Positions 1 through 10,262 of a stretch of 64,000 nucleotides of DNA are shown piece after piece. Under the pieces are notes generated by a model, which did not search any database, had not been told where the DNA came from, and was given only the letters and a program-made list of their open reading frames with translations. The position numbers and the translations under genes were made by a program. The DNA is from Agapanthus africanus (taxonomy: Eukaryota > Streptophyta > Magnoliopsida > Asparagales > Amaryllidaceae), in assembly GCA_030015575.1 (NCBI GenBank), contig CM057339.1, positions 772,164,809-772,228,808 on the forward strand. Direction: 5' to 3'. Every line of letters begins with the position of its first letter. The stretch's first letter is position 1.

Positions 1-244
1 GAGGTGAGCGACTCCTAACTCAAACTAACCTAATCCTAACCCTAACAAGCTCTCTTTACATATCACTTTAACACTTAGATAATCACAAACAAAATCTGGA
101 CTTTCGGACTTAACTCGTTAAAACACATAGAAAAAGATTCCCATCTCCCTGCAGACGACCCGTACTCAACCGGCTAGCTACAAGCGAAACCGTCTTGATT
201 GCGGTAATTAACTAAACTTAAACACGCAGAATCCCTAACAATCA
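1..244 (+). repeat. 5' LTR of element A (3' terminal part only)
   Basis: This stretch repeats at 10991-11234 with about four substitutions, which defines it as the last 244 bp of a 1580-bp LTR. It ends in ...aatca, has two spacer bases, and then the PBS. The LTR terminus is CA, matching the TG start at 9655. Confidence 0.93.
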
Positions 245-246
245 AA

Positions 247-264
247 TGGCGCCGTTGCCGGGGA
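247..264 (+). promoter_or_regulatory. Primer-binding site, tRNA-Asp type (element A)
   Basis: TGGCGCCGTTGCCGGGGA is complementary to the 3' end of plant tRNA-Asp, the usual primer of Athila/Tat elements. It lies two bases after the LTR. The same 18-mer occurs on the minus strand at 23204-23221 in element N. Confidence 0.95.
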
Positions 265-1477
265 GACGGTAGTTTATTTCTTTGTGTAATTTCGGGTTAA
301 CTTGTGAATATAACCGAAAAAACTAAAACAACAAAAAATATATATATATACTTTGTAAAAAAAAAAATCATCTTGTTATTTTTGATTAGTTTTTGTGCAA
401 GTGTGCAGGATAATACGGAGTTCAAGTTCAGTGCCAAAGACGTGGGAAGATAGACCCACATTTCGCGGCTACACCACGACGGATCAAAACGAAGCAAACG
501 GTCTACTGTAAAAATCTGGAGAATATACAGTAAGCAAATCAAGATTCAGCAAATCCAGACAAGCAGAGGACAACCACAGAAGCAAACACAAGAAAAATGA
601 TGTCCCAATCCAACCATATTGCAGCGGTTCCGCGGCATAAGCTAGCTTAGGCCGCGGTTCCGCGGCCGTTTGGTGGCTTCAGGGTCCCAAAATCTCTGTA
701 AGTCTCTCTCTTCTCTCTCCCACTCCTCTGGACTCCAATAAACTGTGTTTTCTGCAGCATTCTTTGCGCAAACTCTTCTCCCCCTTCCAATAAACTGTTC
801 TTGTGCAGGATTCTTTGCGCCGCGCTAAAAATAAAAATTGTTTGCAGTTGATTTGTTATCGCTTTGCATACGGACTTAAGGGGCTTGAAACCAATTCAGA
901 TTGGGTGGGGATTTCATCACCCTTCCCAGGACCCCAAAAATCACAAAAAGCATATGCATTGACCATTGTTAAATTAAAAAATACTAGACTCAACCCTAAG
1001 GACTTCGCGCTCAATAGGACAGAGGACTAGTTACAGGCATCGGCCGTTTATCCTATCTGACTTTTGCGGTGTCTAGGCAAGTGTGACGAAAGCAAGTGGT
1101 TATTTAATTAAGGAACTTCGCGAAAGCGTTGGACAACCTCCCACTTACCTGGCACTTATCTGGCCGCATTAGACGGAGAAGAGGCGGTTTGAGGTCCTTT
1201 TTCTAGCCCTCTGGAACAGTTAGGAGCAGGTCTAGTTGACCTAGGTGACCCTAGATCTAGGTGAGATTGTGCATATCTTATTTGTGTTTGCTTAAAGCCG
1301 TAAGTCCGTACATATTTCTGTAAAGCTCTTTTTAAAAAAAAAAAAAAATCAAAAACTTTTATAAAAACTTGCCCTTTGTCGCCAAATCCATTTTTCACCC
1401 ACCACCCATCGTTTTCTCCATTGACGTTTTCTTACCCTCACCTTCTCCGCTTTGACTATACTAAACTCGTTAAGTGT
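265..1477 (+). other. Untranslated leader of element A
   Basis: About 1.2 kb with no convincing protein. Positions 621-636 and 650-667 hold the twin CCGCGG palindrome module. From about 880 to 1270 the sequence aligns by eye with the leader of element N (reverse complement of about 22500-22880). It includes a block around TGTCTAGGCAAGTG and the tandem CCACTTACCTGG/CACTTATCTGG near 1140. Conservation between an autonomous and a non-autonomous element makes this a candidate packaging or dimerisation signal; that role is inference. Poly-T and poly-A tracts lie at 1330-1350. Confidence 0.7.
621..667 (+). repeat. Twin CCGCGG palindrome in the leader of element A
   Basis: The first copy is gcagcggttccgcggc (621-636) and the second is GGCCGCGGTTCCGCGGCC (650-667). 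The second is an 8+2+8 palindrome. Related pairs occur in the LTRs of A, S1 and N and in the leaders of the copia elements K3 and K4. Confidence 0.9.
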
Positions 1478-2029
1478 ATGTCCGCTTGGACTCGGGACAC
1501 TAGCGCCCGTCTAGTCCGCGTTACGTTAGTCGCTACCGACTACGCGATCGACTCAGACGTCGATACTCCGCCCACTCCTCTTTCACCCCTTCCTTTGTCG
1601 GCCAACTCCGACGTTGACCGGAATTCTGTTCATACATCTTCACCTTCACCTTCACCAACCTCTTCTTCCGCGATGTCAGGATTTAATCCCAACATCTCTT
1701 TGACTACCGCTGGATTGGCTCCACCTCCTACGGAGACCAATATCCCACCACCACCGCCTGTTGTAGCGCCACAGCGAATCGCGCTCCAGGATCGTTTCTA
1801 TCCCACCCGTTCTGCACTTCCCACCTGCCTTTCTCTTCCACCGGCCAATGGGGACAACTTTGAAATTAAGCCCCACTTCATCAACATGCTTCCACGATTT
1901 CATGGGCTTGAATCTGAAGATGCCTATATCTTCATCAATAAATTTCAAAACGTCTGTGCCATGATGAAAACCACCCAACTGTCGGACGATGCTATACGTC
2001 TACGGGTCATTCCGTTCACTTTATGCGAT
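1478..2029 (+). pseudogene. gag: Gag, N-terminal part (element A), interrupted by a LINE
   Basis: Frame 2 is open from upstream of 1478 to 2029 and continues past the LINE. ATGs at 1478 and 1673 are possible starts; the later one is followed directly by proline-rich linker and the conserved Gag core, and I cannot decide between them. The core (about 1855-2029) has the Athila/Tat Gag signature around FINMLPRFHG and ends in VIPFTLCD, where the LINE is inserted. Element B carries the uninterrupted version. Gag forms the cytoplasmic particle that packages element RNA. The protein is disrupted here. Confidence 0.85.
2013..2029 (+). repeat. Target-site duplication of the LINE, left copy
   Basis: cgttcactttatgcgat, identical to 2616-2632. 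Element B has only one copy at the equivalent place (near 11264). Confidence 0.95.
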
Positions 2030-2615
2030 AAACAACAACAACAACTGAGCCTTTTATCCCAAGCATAAGGGGTAGGCGACATGAACCAATATGAGAATCA
2101 CGCCGGGTCCAACACATGAATCCTCTGTCTCCACTCACTTCTATCGAACAAAATACTTTCATTGAGTCCTTTGGCAACCATATCATTTCGTATCACCTCC
2201 ATCCATGTTTTCTTTGGTCTCCCTTTTGCCCTTTTGCCATTACCCATATCGAGAGTATCTATTCGTCGAACCGGTGCTTCCATAGGTCTGCGTCGCACAT
2301 GACCAAACCATCTAAGCCGGTTTTCCCGCATCTTCTCCTCCACGGGTGCTACACCAACTTTTGCACGGATATCCTCATTTCGTACCTTGTCTTTTCTAGT
2401 GTTACCGCACATCCAACAAAGCATGCGCATCTCCGCTACGTGCATCTTCTGTGTATGATGCTTCTTAGGAGCCCAGCATTCTGTACCATATAATAAGGCA
2501 GGCCGAATAGCGTTCCGATAAAACTTCCCTTTCAATTTTAACGGAAAGTTACGATCACACAAAATCCCTGTTGCACTCCTCCATTTCAACCAACCAGCTT
2601 GGATCCTTTGATTAA
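2030..2615 (-). mobile_element. 5'-truncated RTE-type LINE inserted in gag
   Basis: The insert is flanked by a perfect 17-bp direct repeat (2013-2029 and 2616-2632), a target duplication typical of target-primed reverse transcription. On the minus strand a 203-codon frame (2709-2098, partly using flanking DNA) encodes the C-terminal end of a plant LINE reverse transcriptase, with LRWFGHVRRRP followed by GRPKKTWMEVIRNDM. The 3' end lies on the left and finishes in a (GTT)n-type tail, as in plant RTE LINEs, not poly-A. The RT catalytic core is absent, so this is a dead 5'-truncated copy. Insert plus duplication is 603 bp, a multiple of three, so the surrounding gag frame is not shifted. Confidence 0.93.
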
Positions 2616-2632
2616 CGTTCACTTTATGCGAT
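2616..2632 (+). repeat. Target-site duplication of the LINE, right copy
   Basis: Identical to 2013-2029; the gag frame resumes at 2633. Confidence 0.95.
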
Positions 2633-5600
2633 CTTTCTGAAAAATGGCTGTATAGCACCGCTTCCCATTCCATAACCAGTTGGGACAAGTTTATTAAAGC
2701 GTTTCTCAAAAAGTTCTATCCAAATCATAAAACCGCAAGGATTCGCAATGAAATCAACCAATTCTCTCAGCTTCCTTCTGAACCCTTCTGGAAATGCTTT
2801 GACCGGTACAAAGACCTTCTTGTTCAGTGTCCTCACCACGGTATAGAGAAATGGCAACTTTGCCAAACCTTATACGAGGGCCTGAACCCAGCAACGAAGC
2901 AGTTGTTGGAAACCATCTGTCAGGGCCACTTCCTATCGAAATCTGACGAGGAAGCGTGGCAGTTCTTTGACGACCTTGCGGAGCAAACGCTACAATGGGA
3001 GAGCACCAGACCGACTTCTTCTTCTTCTACCTCCACTTCTACCGGTCAGTCTAGGGTAGGAATTCACCAACTTGATGTCTCTATTGCGATGAAAGCTGAA
3101 ATGGCTGCAATAACAAGAAAGCTTGAAGCGATAGAGAGCAAATTTTCTTCTCCTGCTCCTGCCCCTGTTCTCCCCCTTCGTACCATCAGCGCTTGTTGTT
3201 CCGATCCTTCTCACTTGACCGAAGAGTGTCCTTACAATCCACCATCGCAAGGACAGGATCAGGTTAATGCTGTATTCCAGCAAAGACCGAGGAATGATCC
3301 ATACTCTTCCACCTACAATCCCGGTTGGAGGAACCACCCCAATTTCGCCTGGAATCAGAATCAGAATCAATTCCAAGGCAACAATTTCCAAAGGGCCCCT
3401 CCGCCGCAACAACAAGCGCAACAACAAACTCAGTTTCAGCAGCCCTTCCAACCCCAACCTTTTCAAAATCAGACGAACAACTTTGCACCCAACAATTCTT
3501 TTCCACCAAACAACTTTGTTCTGTCAAACAACGATAAGGTTTCCTCGCTCGAACGAACTCTGGAGGCGTTCGTTAAACAATCGACACAATCCACCGCAAA
3601 CATCCAGTCTTCCATTCAGTCCTTAGTGCAACACACTGCCGCTCACGGGCAAAGCATCAAGACCATCGAGGCCCAGATTGCACAGCTGAATGCGGCCTTA
3701 AGCGAGCGAGAGAAGGGGAAGCTCCCGTCCCAACCACTCCCAAATCCCGGTCACCCACATAATGTACATGTTGCTCTTGAACAACAAAATCATAATGTGA
3801 GTGCCGTGACCACATTGAGATCGGGAAGGATGCTGCAAAACAACATCGGCACATGCATCAACGAAGACACCCCGGCCGCTTCTTCTTCTTCTTCTTCTTC
3901 TTCTTCTGCTTCTTCGTCTTCTGAGCCTATTCTCCATTCTTCAAAAGGCTCTCCTTCTTCTTCTTCTTCTGCTCTGAACGGACCCACTTCTCACTCCACG
4001 AAAACACATGTTCTGGGATCCGTTCCAACTCCACAATCTCCTCCTCCAGCATTAGACTCAACCAATTTTAAAAATGTTCCATTTCCAAACCGGTTGAGGT
4101 CTAATAAACAAAATCCTCAACTGGAGAAGATTCTGGAGTTATTTAAGCAAGTTAACATTAACATTCCTCTTTTAGATGCTGTCCAACAAGTCCCGTCCTA
4201 CGCGAAAATCTTAAAGAACTTGTGCACGAAAAAGAGGAAGTCTCAGGTACCCAAGAAAGTTTTCTTGGCTAGTGCTGTGAGTGATGCCCTTACCCAATCT
4301 TTACCACAAAAACGGAAGGACCCTGGCTGTCCTACGATTTCTATTACTATTGGGGATAAGAACATCAACCGCGCACTATTAGATCTTGGTGCCAGTGTTA
4401 ACCTGCTTCCGTATTCAGTATACGAGCAATTAGGCGTCGGAGAGCTGAAACCCATACAATGCACTCTTCAAATGGCCGACCGATCGATCACCCATCCTAG
4501 GGGTGAGCTAGAGGATGTGTTAATAAAAGTCGAGGACTTCATATTACCCGTTGACTTCATTGTATTAGACACACAGCCTATAGCTAACCCCCGGAATCAG
4601 ATTCCGGTGATACTCGGTCGCCCATTTCTTGCAACCTCAAATGCTGTGATCAATTGTCGCAATGGTTCGATGAACCTCTCTTTTGGAAACATGACGATTG
4701 AACTCAACATTTTTAGGTTGGGGAATCAGCCCGCCGAACCTAATGCTCATATACTGGACGTCTGCTCGATCCAGGAGATCACCCCAGAAGAATGTGAAGT
4801 CGAGGAGTTTCTGTTTGATCACGATAATCTTAACGCCACTAGTGCGTTCCTCCTCGAAACTGCTGCTGTTTCTGCGCCCGACAATGACTACGAGTGTTTC
4901 ACGTTCTCGAACGATCTTAGCCGCGCACAACCCGAGTTTGAATCTTTTGAATTTCCGGATGAGTTACCTGAACCATCCAACTCGGTCGCCTACACTCGTT
5001 TTGAACCTTTGCTGGAGTCCTTTGAGTTCGAGACCTCTGCACCAATCTTGCCTTCAATCGTTTCACCTCCAGCGCTCGAACTCAAGCCTTTGCCGTCTCA
5101 CCTTAAGTACGCTTACTTAGGTGAGAACGAGACCCTCCCTGTCATCATTTCGGCTTCTCTAGCTCCCGAGCAAGAGAAAGCCCTTCTCGCGGTCTTGCAC
5201 AGCAACAGGCAAGCTTTTGGCTGGTCCATGGCGGACATCAAGGGGATTAGTCCCCTGATCGTTGAGCATCACATTCATCTGATGGATGATGCCAAACCAG
5301 CCCGGGATCCACAAAGACGTCTCAATCCAGTCATGAAAGAGGCTGTGAAGAAGGAGATCGTAAAATGTCTAGATAGTGGTATCATTTACCCTATCTCTGA
5401 TAGCCACTGGGTTAGCCCCATCCACGTTGTCCACAAGAAATCAGGCATAACGGTCATAACCAACGAGGCGAACGAGTTAATCCCTACTCGCACCCAAACT
5501 GGGTGGCGAGTATGCATTGATTACAGAAAACTCAACGCCGCAACGCGGAAAGACCACTTTCCGCTACCTTTCATTGACCAAATGCTTGAACGATTGGCCG

Positions 5601-7204
5601 GACATGAGTACTACTGCTTTCTTGATGGCTACTCTGGCTATAATCAAATTCCCATCGCCGAAAAAGACCAGGACAAGACCACATTCACTTGTCCTTTCGG
5701 CACGTTTGCATATCGTCGCATGCCCTTTAGGTTATGCAATGCGCCCGCTACCTTCCAACGGTGTATGATGGGAATCTTCTCAGACATGGTGGAAAAATTT
5801 CTGGAGATTTTCATGGATGATTTCTCCATCTTCGGCGATTCCTTCAACGAGTGTTTGCTGCATCTTGACGCTGTCCTTACCCGATGTAAGGACAAGAATC
5901 TCACTTTGAATTGGGAGAAATGCCACTTCATGGTGCGCGAAGGTATTTTCTTAGGACATATCATCTCGCAAAATGGCATAGAGGTTGACAAAGCAAAGAT
6001 TGAGGTCATTTCCAATCTCCCTCCTCCCCGATGCGTCAGAGATATCCGAGCCTTCCTTGGCCATGTCGGTTTCTATAGACGGTTTATCAAGGACTTTAGC
6101 AAGATTGCTAGGCCCTTGACTCTTTTGCTGGCCAAGAACACGCCATTCGACTTCAACTCGAACTGTGTGACTGCATTCGAGTCACTAAAACGCTCACTCA
6201 CTTCTGCTCCCGTTCTTTCTTCACCTGACTGGATGCACCCATTTGAGATTATGTGCGATGCATCCGACTTTGCCATTGGTGCTGTCCTTGGACAACACAT
6301 CAATAAGATGCCGCACGTAATCTATTATGCGAGCCGAACCCTGAACGACGCACAACTCAATTATACAACAACTGAGAAGGAATTCTTAGCTGTTGTATTT
6401 GCTTTAGAAAAGTTCAGGCCCTACCTCATCGGCTCTCCAGTCATTGTCTACACTGACCATTCTGCTCTGCGCCATCTTTTTGCGAAGAAAGATGCAAAAT
6501 CTCGGTTAATACGTTGGATCCTCTTGCTTCAAGAGTTTGACCTTGTCATTAAGGACAAACGAGAATGTGAAAACGTAGTTGCCGACCATCTCTCACGACT
6601 TCCTTCTTCGCCTTCGCTTCCAATTCCGATCAACGACGTTTTCCCGGATGAACAGCTCTTGACAGTATCTTGCGAACCCTGGTTCACAGATATTGTGAAC
6701 TATTTGGCCACGGGATTACTACCGACTGAATGGTCAAGTCAGGACAGACTTTGCTTCTTATCCCAAGTAAAACACTTTTACTGGGACGAACCCTATCTGT
6801 TCAAGTACTGTCCCGACCAGATTATTCGTCGGTGTGTCCCGGACGAGGAATTCAAGAGTGTGCTGTCATTTTGCCACGATCAAGCGTGTGGCGGGCATTT
6901 TGGCCCCAGAAAGACAGCTGAAAAGATCTTGCAATGTGGTTTCTACTGGCCACAACTCTTCAAAAACGCTCATGACTATTGTAAGACTTGCTCCCGGTGC
7001 CAACACTTAGGCCGGATATCCCGGAGGAACGAGATGCCGCTCCAACCAATCTTGGTTGTGGAGATTTTCGATGTTTGGGGGATAGATTTCATGGGGCCGT
7101 TTCCCAGCTCTTTTGGGAACTTGTACATCCTTCTCGCTGTTGATTACGTCTCTAAATGGGTCGAGGCTGTGCCCAGCCGGACTAACGACAACAAGGTTTC
7201 TTAA
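2633..7204 (+). pseudogene. gag-pol: Gag C-terminus, protease, reverse transcriptase, RNase H and integrase start (element A)
   Basis: One frame is open from the LINE boundary to 7204. In order it contains: the Gag core; a zinc-knuckle-like segment (about 3190-3240) whose first cysteine is serine here but cysteine in element B; a Gln/Pro-rich and poly-Ser linker (3350-4000); an aspartic protease with LLDLGAS (about 4375-4398; the DLGAS form is usual in Athila); an Athila-type spacer; RT with VCIDYRKLN (about 5509) and the catalytic FMDDFSIFG (about 5806); RNase H with CDASDF (about 6256) and [11 protein letters not shown] (about 6449); the integrase HHCC finger (about 6870-7010); and the first catalytic Asp in GIDFMGP (about 7081). 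The frame breaks near 7195-7204, inside the integrase core. Confidence 0.92.
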
Positions 7205-7958
7205 AGAAAACATTTTCTCCCGTTTTGGGCACCCCCGAGCGATCATTAGCGACAATGGAAGTCATTTCTGCAATAAGACTTTCGAGGCCTTGATGCGGAA
7301 ATACTCCATTAATCATAAGCTATCCACGCCCTACCACCCCCAAACCTGCGGGCAGGCCGAAGTTTCAAATCGGCAAATCAAGCAGATACTGGAGAAGACG
7401 GTTTCCAAGAACCGTAAGAATTGGTCGCTGAAACTCACTGATGCCCTTTGGACGTTTCGAACCGCTTATAAGACCGACCTTGGCATGTCTCCCTATCGGC
7501 TTGTATACGGAAAAGCCTGCCACCTACCTGTCGAAATAGAGCATCGCGCATTTTGGGCGATAAAAGAGCTGAATATGTCTCTCGAAGATGCGGGCAGCCA
7601 TCGGAAGCTGCAGTTGAACGAACTGAGCGAGCTTAGGGATGAGGCTTACGATAACGCGGTTGTCGTTAAAAATCGAACAAAGGTGTTTCACGATAAACAC
7701 CTTTTGCGCAAAATCTTCGTACCTGGTCAGCAGGTACTGCTTTACGACACCCGACTTCACTTCCATCCAGGAAAGCTCAGATCTCGCTGGAAAGGGCCGT
7801 ATTTTGTGCGGAATGTATATCCGCAGGGCGCTGTGGATTTGGAAAATCCAAAGGACGGTTCATTTTTCAAAGTGAACGGACACCGACTAAAACCGTACCT
7901 TAGCGCCGAACCAACAGAGGAGCTCCTGTTTTTACAGGAGTCGGTTTACCCTGCATAA
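7205..7958 (+). pseudogene. pol: Integrase core and C-terminus (element A), shifted frame
   Basis: The integrase continues in frame 3 directly after the frame-2 stop, so a small indel separates the halves. The second catalytic Asp is in DNGSHF (about 7246) and the Glu in [10 protein letters not shown] (about 7360). The Athila/Tat marker [17 protein letters not shown] follows at about 7510-7560. The C-terminal domain ends at 7956-7958. There is no chromodomain, as expected for this lineage. The indel lies in non-homopolymeric sequence, so it is more likely mutation than programmed frameshifting. Confidence 0.9.
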
Positions 7959-7999
7959 TCTTCCTCTGCCTACCACCAAACTTCGGTTATCCAGACAAG

Positions 8000-8034
8000 A
8001 ACAGTGGACACTGTTCCAAATAAGTTTGGGGGTA
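8000..8034 (+). repeat. Hairpin plus PPT-like cassette 1 (element A)
   Basis: AACAGTG-ga-CACTGTT (8000-8015) is followed after five bases by taagtttgggggta (8021-8034), which resembles the true PPT at 9640. It could prime extra plus-strand synthesis, as internal PPTs do in other retroelements; that is inference. Confidence 0.8.
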
Positions 8035-8175
8035 TGTATATACCATTTTGTATATATTTATGGATATTCTTTTCCATTCTTTTTCTTTTTCTTTTCTTTA
8101 AAAACAAAAACAAAAACAAAATTTGTGTATCGCTAACCGACAATTTTGACCCTTCAAATGATCTCTTCATGCAAT

Positions 8176-8212
8176 GACAGTGAGGACACTGTCCAGTTTA
8201 AGTTTGGGGGTA
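8176..8212 (+). repeat. Hairpin plus PPT-like cassette 2 (element A)
   Basis: GACAGTG-agga-CACTGTC (8176-8193) is followed by taagtttgggggta (8199-8212). Compared with cassette 1 the outer pair is G-C instead of A-T, a compensatory change that keeps the stem. Confidence 0.82.
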
Positions 8213-9639
8213 CGCTCGGTACGCATTTCTAACCTTCGCATTCATATGTATATTTTGCATATGCATATTAAAATCCATAAAATCCATAAAAATCTGAAAA
8301 TTTTCTAAAAACATAAAAACTTTTCTGTCAAGTTAGCTAGTGGGAGGACTTTGATTCAACATTTTGACAGTTTTGTTTGATAAAATAAGAATAACTAAAT
8401 CTTATGTTTAGATTTTGAAAACCTGAAAGATAACTCTCCTATGAAGTTAACTATAGCTGATATACGTCTTTACATCACACTCCACGTGTCATGAGTTTTG
8501 GAAATTAGATGACAAGTCTTTTATGTCTAAAAACTTTTAAATGGATCAATGATTTTCTGAGGATCAAATAGGTTTGTTCTGAAATAAGTAATATCAAGAA
8601 TAGTTTATGAAGTGAGTGAATATGAAGGAATGTTATTGATGCCTTAATTGGAACTAAGTCTGAAAAATAACCCATCTGAAACTTGATTGGAATGATTACA
8701 CACCGAACCCACTAAACACGTATTTTATCCAAAAAAATAATTGAACTGCCGGTTATATCTCCGTTCGTATTAAATCATCATGATTTTCACGCCAAACTGT
8801 CTTTTGTTTTTGGACCTAGGTAACTTGAGTAATTAAGTCCGCTGGGGTGTTTCTACACCTAATGCCCTAAAACCAACTGGTTTGGGTGCATTGGCCCAAA
8901 GCTCACTAAGAAGCCTAGAAAGTCCAGATTAAAACAAAGTCAAGCAAGTGTTCTCTCCGAGTTAAAATTCCTAACGGTTCTTTGTGTGAGAATAATCTTG
9001 ATAAAAGACAGGCTTTTATAAAAATTTTAGCGGAAATATGAAGGTTTTATTATATGATAAAGACTATTGCACGTTCACAGAGGTGTGTATGAAATGAAAA
9101 CAAGAAAAAGGTGGAGTGAAAAATAAGACCTAGTTTCCTGTTAAGGAAGATAGAAATTCTGAAGTTGAAACCTTACTGGAAAACGAAACTTGAAAAATGC
9201 TTAACTCTTTATAAAACTTATGTGATCCTTTCAAAATTCTTATCCGGGCTTTATTGTGTGACATGAGGACTTTATTCGACCTTTCTGGAACTTAACGACA
9301 CTATTTTCACTGCACGTAAAGACATATAAAATCTGTAGTTAAATAAGAAGCGAGGTGTGAAAAATAAAGGTTCGATAGTCTAGACTTAGGATAATAGAAT
9401 TGTTATTTTCTGAAACAAAACTTTAGGGTTTGAGTCTTAGTTATTTTACAAAACCAACTTGACCGGATTTTGTGGGTAGTATCCGCTGAAAACCCTCAGG
9501 AGACAACACTCCTCCTACTAGGAACACCTAGAGGTTTAACGGCTTGTTGCACATGCTCAGTGCAATCGCGTTCCCTGCAAAAGTGAGGTTAGGAAATTTT
9601 TTGTGAATAAATTGGCTTTGCTCGGGACGAGCAAATGAT

Positions 9640-9654
9640 AAGTTTGGGGGTATT
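9640..9654 (+). promoter_or_regulatory. Polypurine tract before the 3' LTR (element A)
   Basis: aagtttgggggtatt lies directly before the LTR start TGTTCATATC. The G-run is the expected plus-strand primer. Element N has the equivalent on the minus strand at about 19337-19352. Confidence 0.85.
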
Positions 9655-10115
9655 TGTTCATATCAGATTTTTGCATTTTCATACCGCCCAATTTTTATCA
9701 CATTGCATATCGGTAGGTACTCTTGAGCCGTGTTTGCTAGTCAATTGCAGGATACAGGTTCTCGGTTCTAAACGGTGAAATTCATGGAAAAACACGACAA
9801 AACCCGGGTTCCTGCCAACCACAGATAAAACACGGATCTCCGCTCTTTATCCGTCTGTTGCCACACACCAGTTTAAGAGACAAAATGTCAAATCAATGTC
9901 GTTTTCATGCACAAGGCTCAATGGCAGCACAAGATCCAAGAAATCTACACGGAGCTCGAGGAAATCATAACAAAAAGATACACATCAAATCACCTTTTGC
10001 TCAACAGAAATTCTGGAAAAATCGTGAAGAAAATCTGAGAAAAATCATATGCCAGAATAAAGTACATGAAAAACCAGGGAAGCCCAAAAAAGCAGACAGC
10101 CCAACTCCTTCATAC

Positions 10116-10164
10116 GGCCGCGGAACCGCGGCCAAAGGGGGGTCTAGGCCGCGGTTCCGCGGCC
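10116..10164 (+). repeat. Perfect twin CCGCGG palindrome in U3 of element A
   Basis: GGCCGCGGAACCGCGGCC (10116-10133) and GGCCGCGGTTCCGCGGCC (10147-10164) are exact reverse complements separated by 13 bases. Each arm is itself an 8+2+8 palindrome, so a single 18-bp hairpin or two smaller ones can form. The module ends about 90 bp upstream of the TATA box. Confidence 0.95.
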
Positions 10165-10254
10165 ATATAGGCGCCGCATGTGCAGAGTTTTTGGGGGCAG
10201 AATGGTCATTCCATGTTAGTTCTGATTGTTGCCCTAGGTTTTCATTTTCCAGCC

Positions 10255-10262
10255 TATAAATA
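10255..10262 (+). promoter_or_regulatory. TATA box of the element A LTR
   Basis: TATAAATA in the only clear pol II promoter context of this LTR; transcription would start about 30 bp downstream and define R. Confidence 0.75.

Larger units (their letters stand above)
7959..9640 (+). other. Long non-coding 3' region of element A
   Basis: 1.7 kb between pol and the PPT with no meaningful reading frame and no env-like gene. Near its start are two hairpin-plus-PPT cassettes (8000-8034 and 8176-8212). The block from about 9440 to 9640 matches the reverse complement of about 19341-19550 in element N, including the motif around CTCGGGACGAGCAAA just before the PPT. Confidence 0.75.

Noticed and set aside
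297..542. Minus-strand 81-codon frame in the leader of A
   Set aside because: AT-rich chance frame, not matched in N's leader.
7195..7210. Programmed ribosomal frameshift in element A
   Set aside because: It lies in the middle of the integrase core with no slippery heptamer seen; a mutation is simpler.
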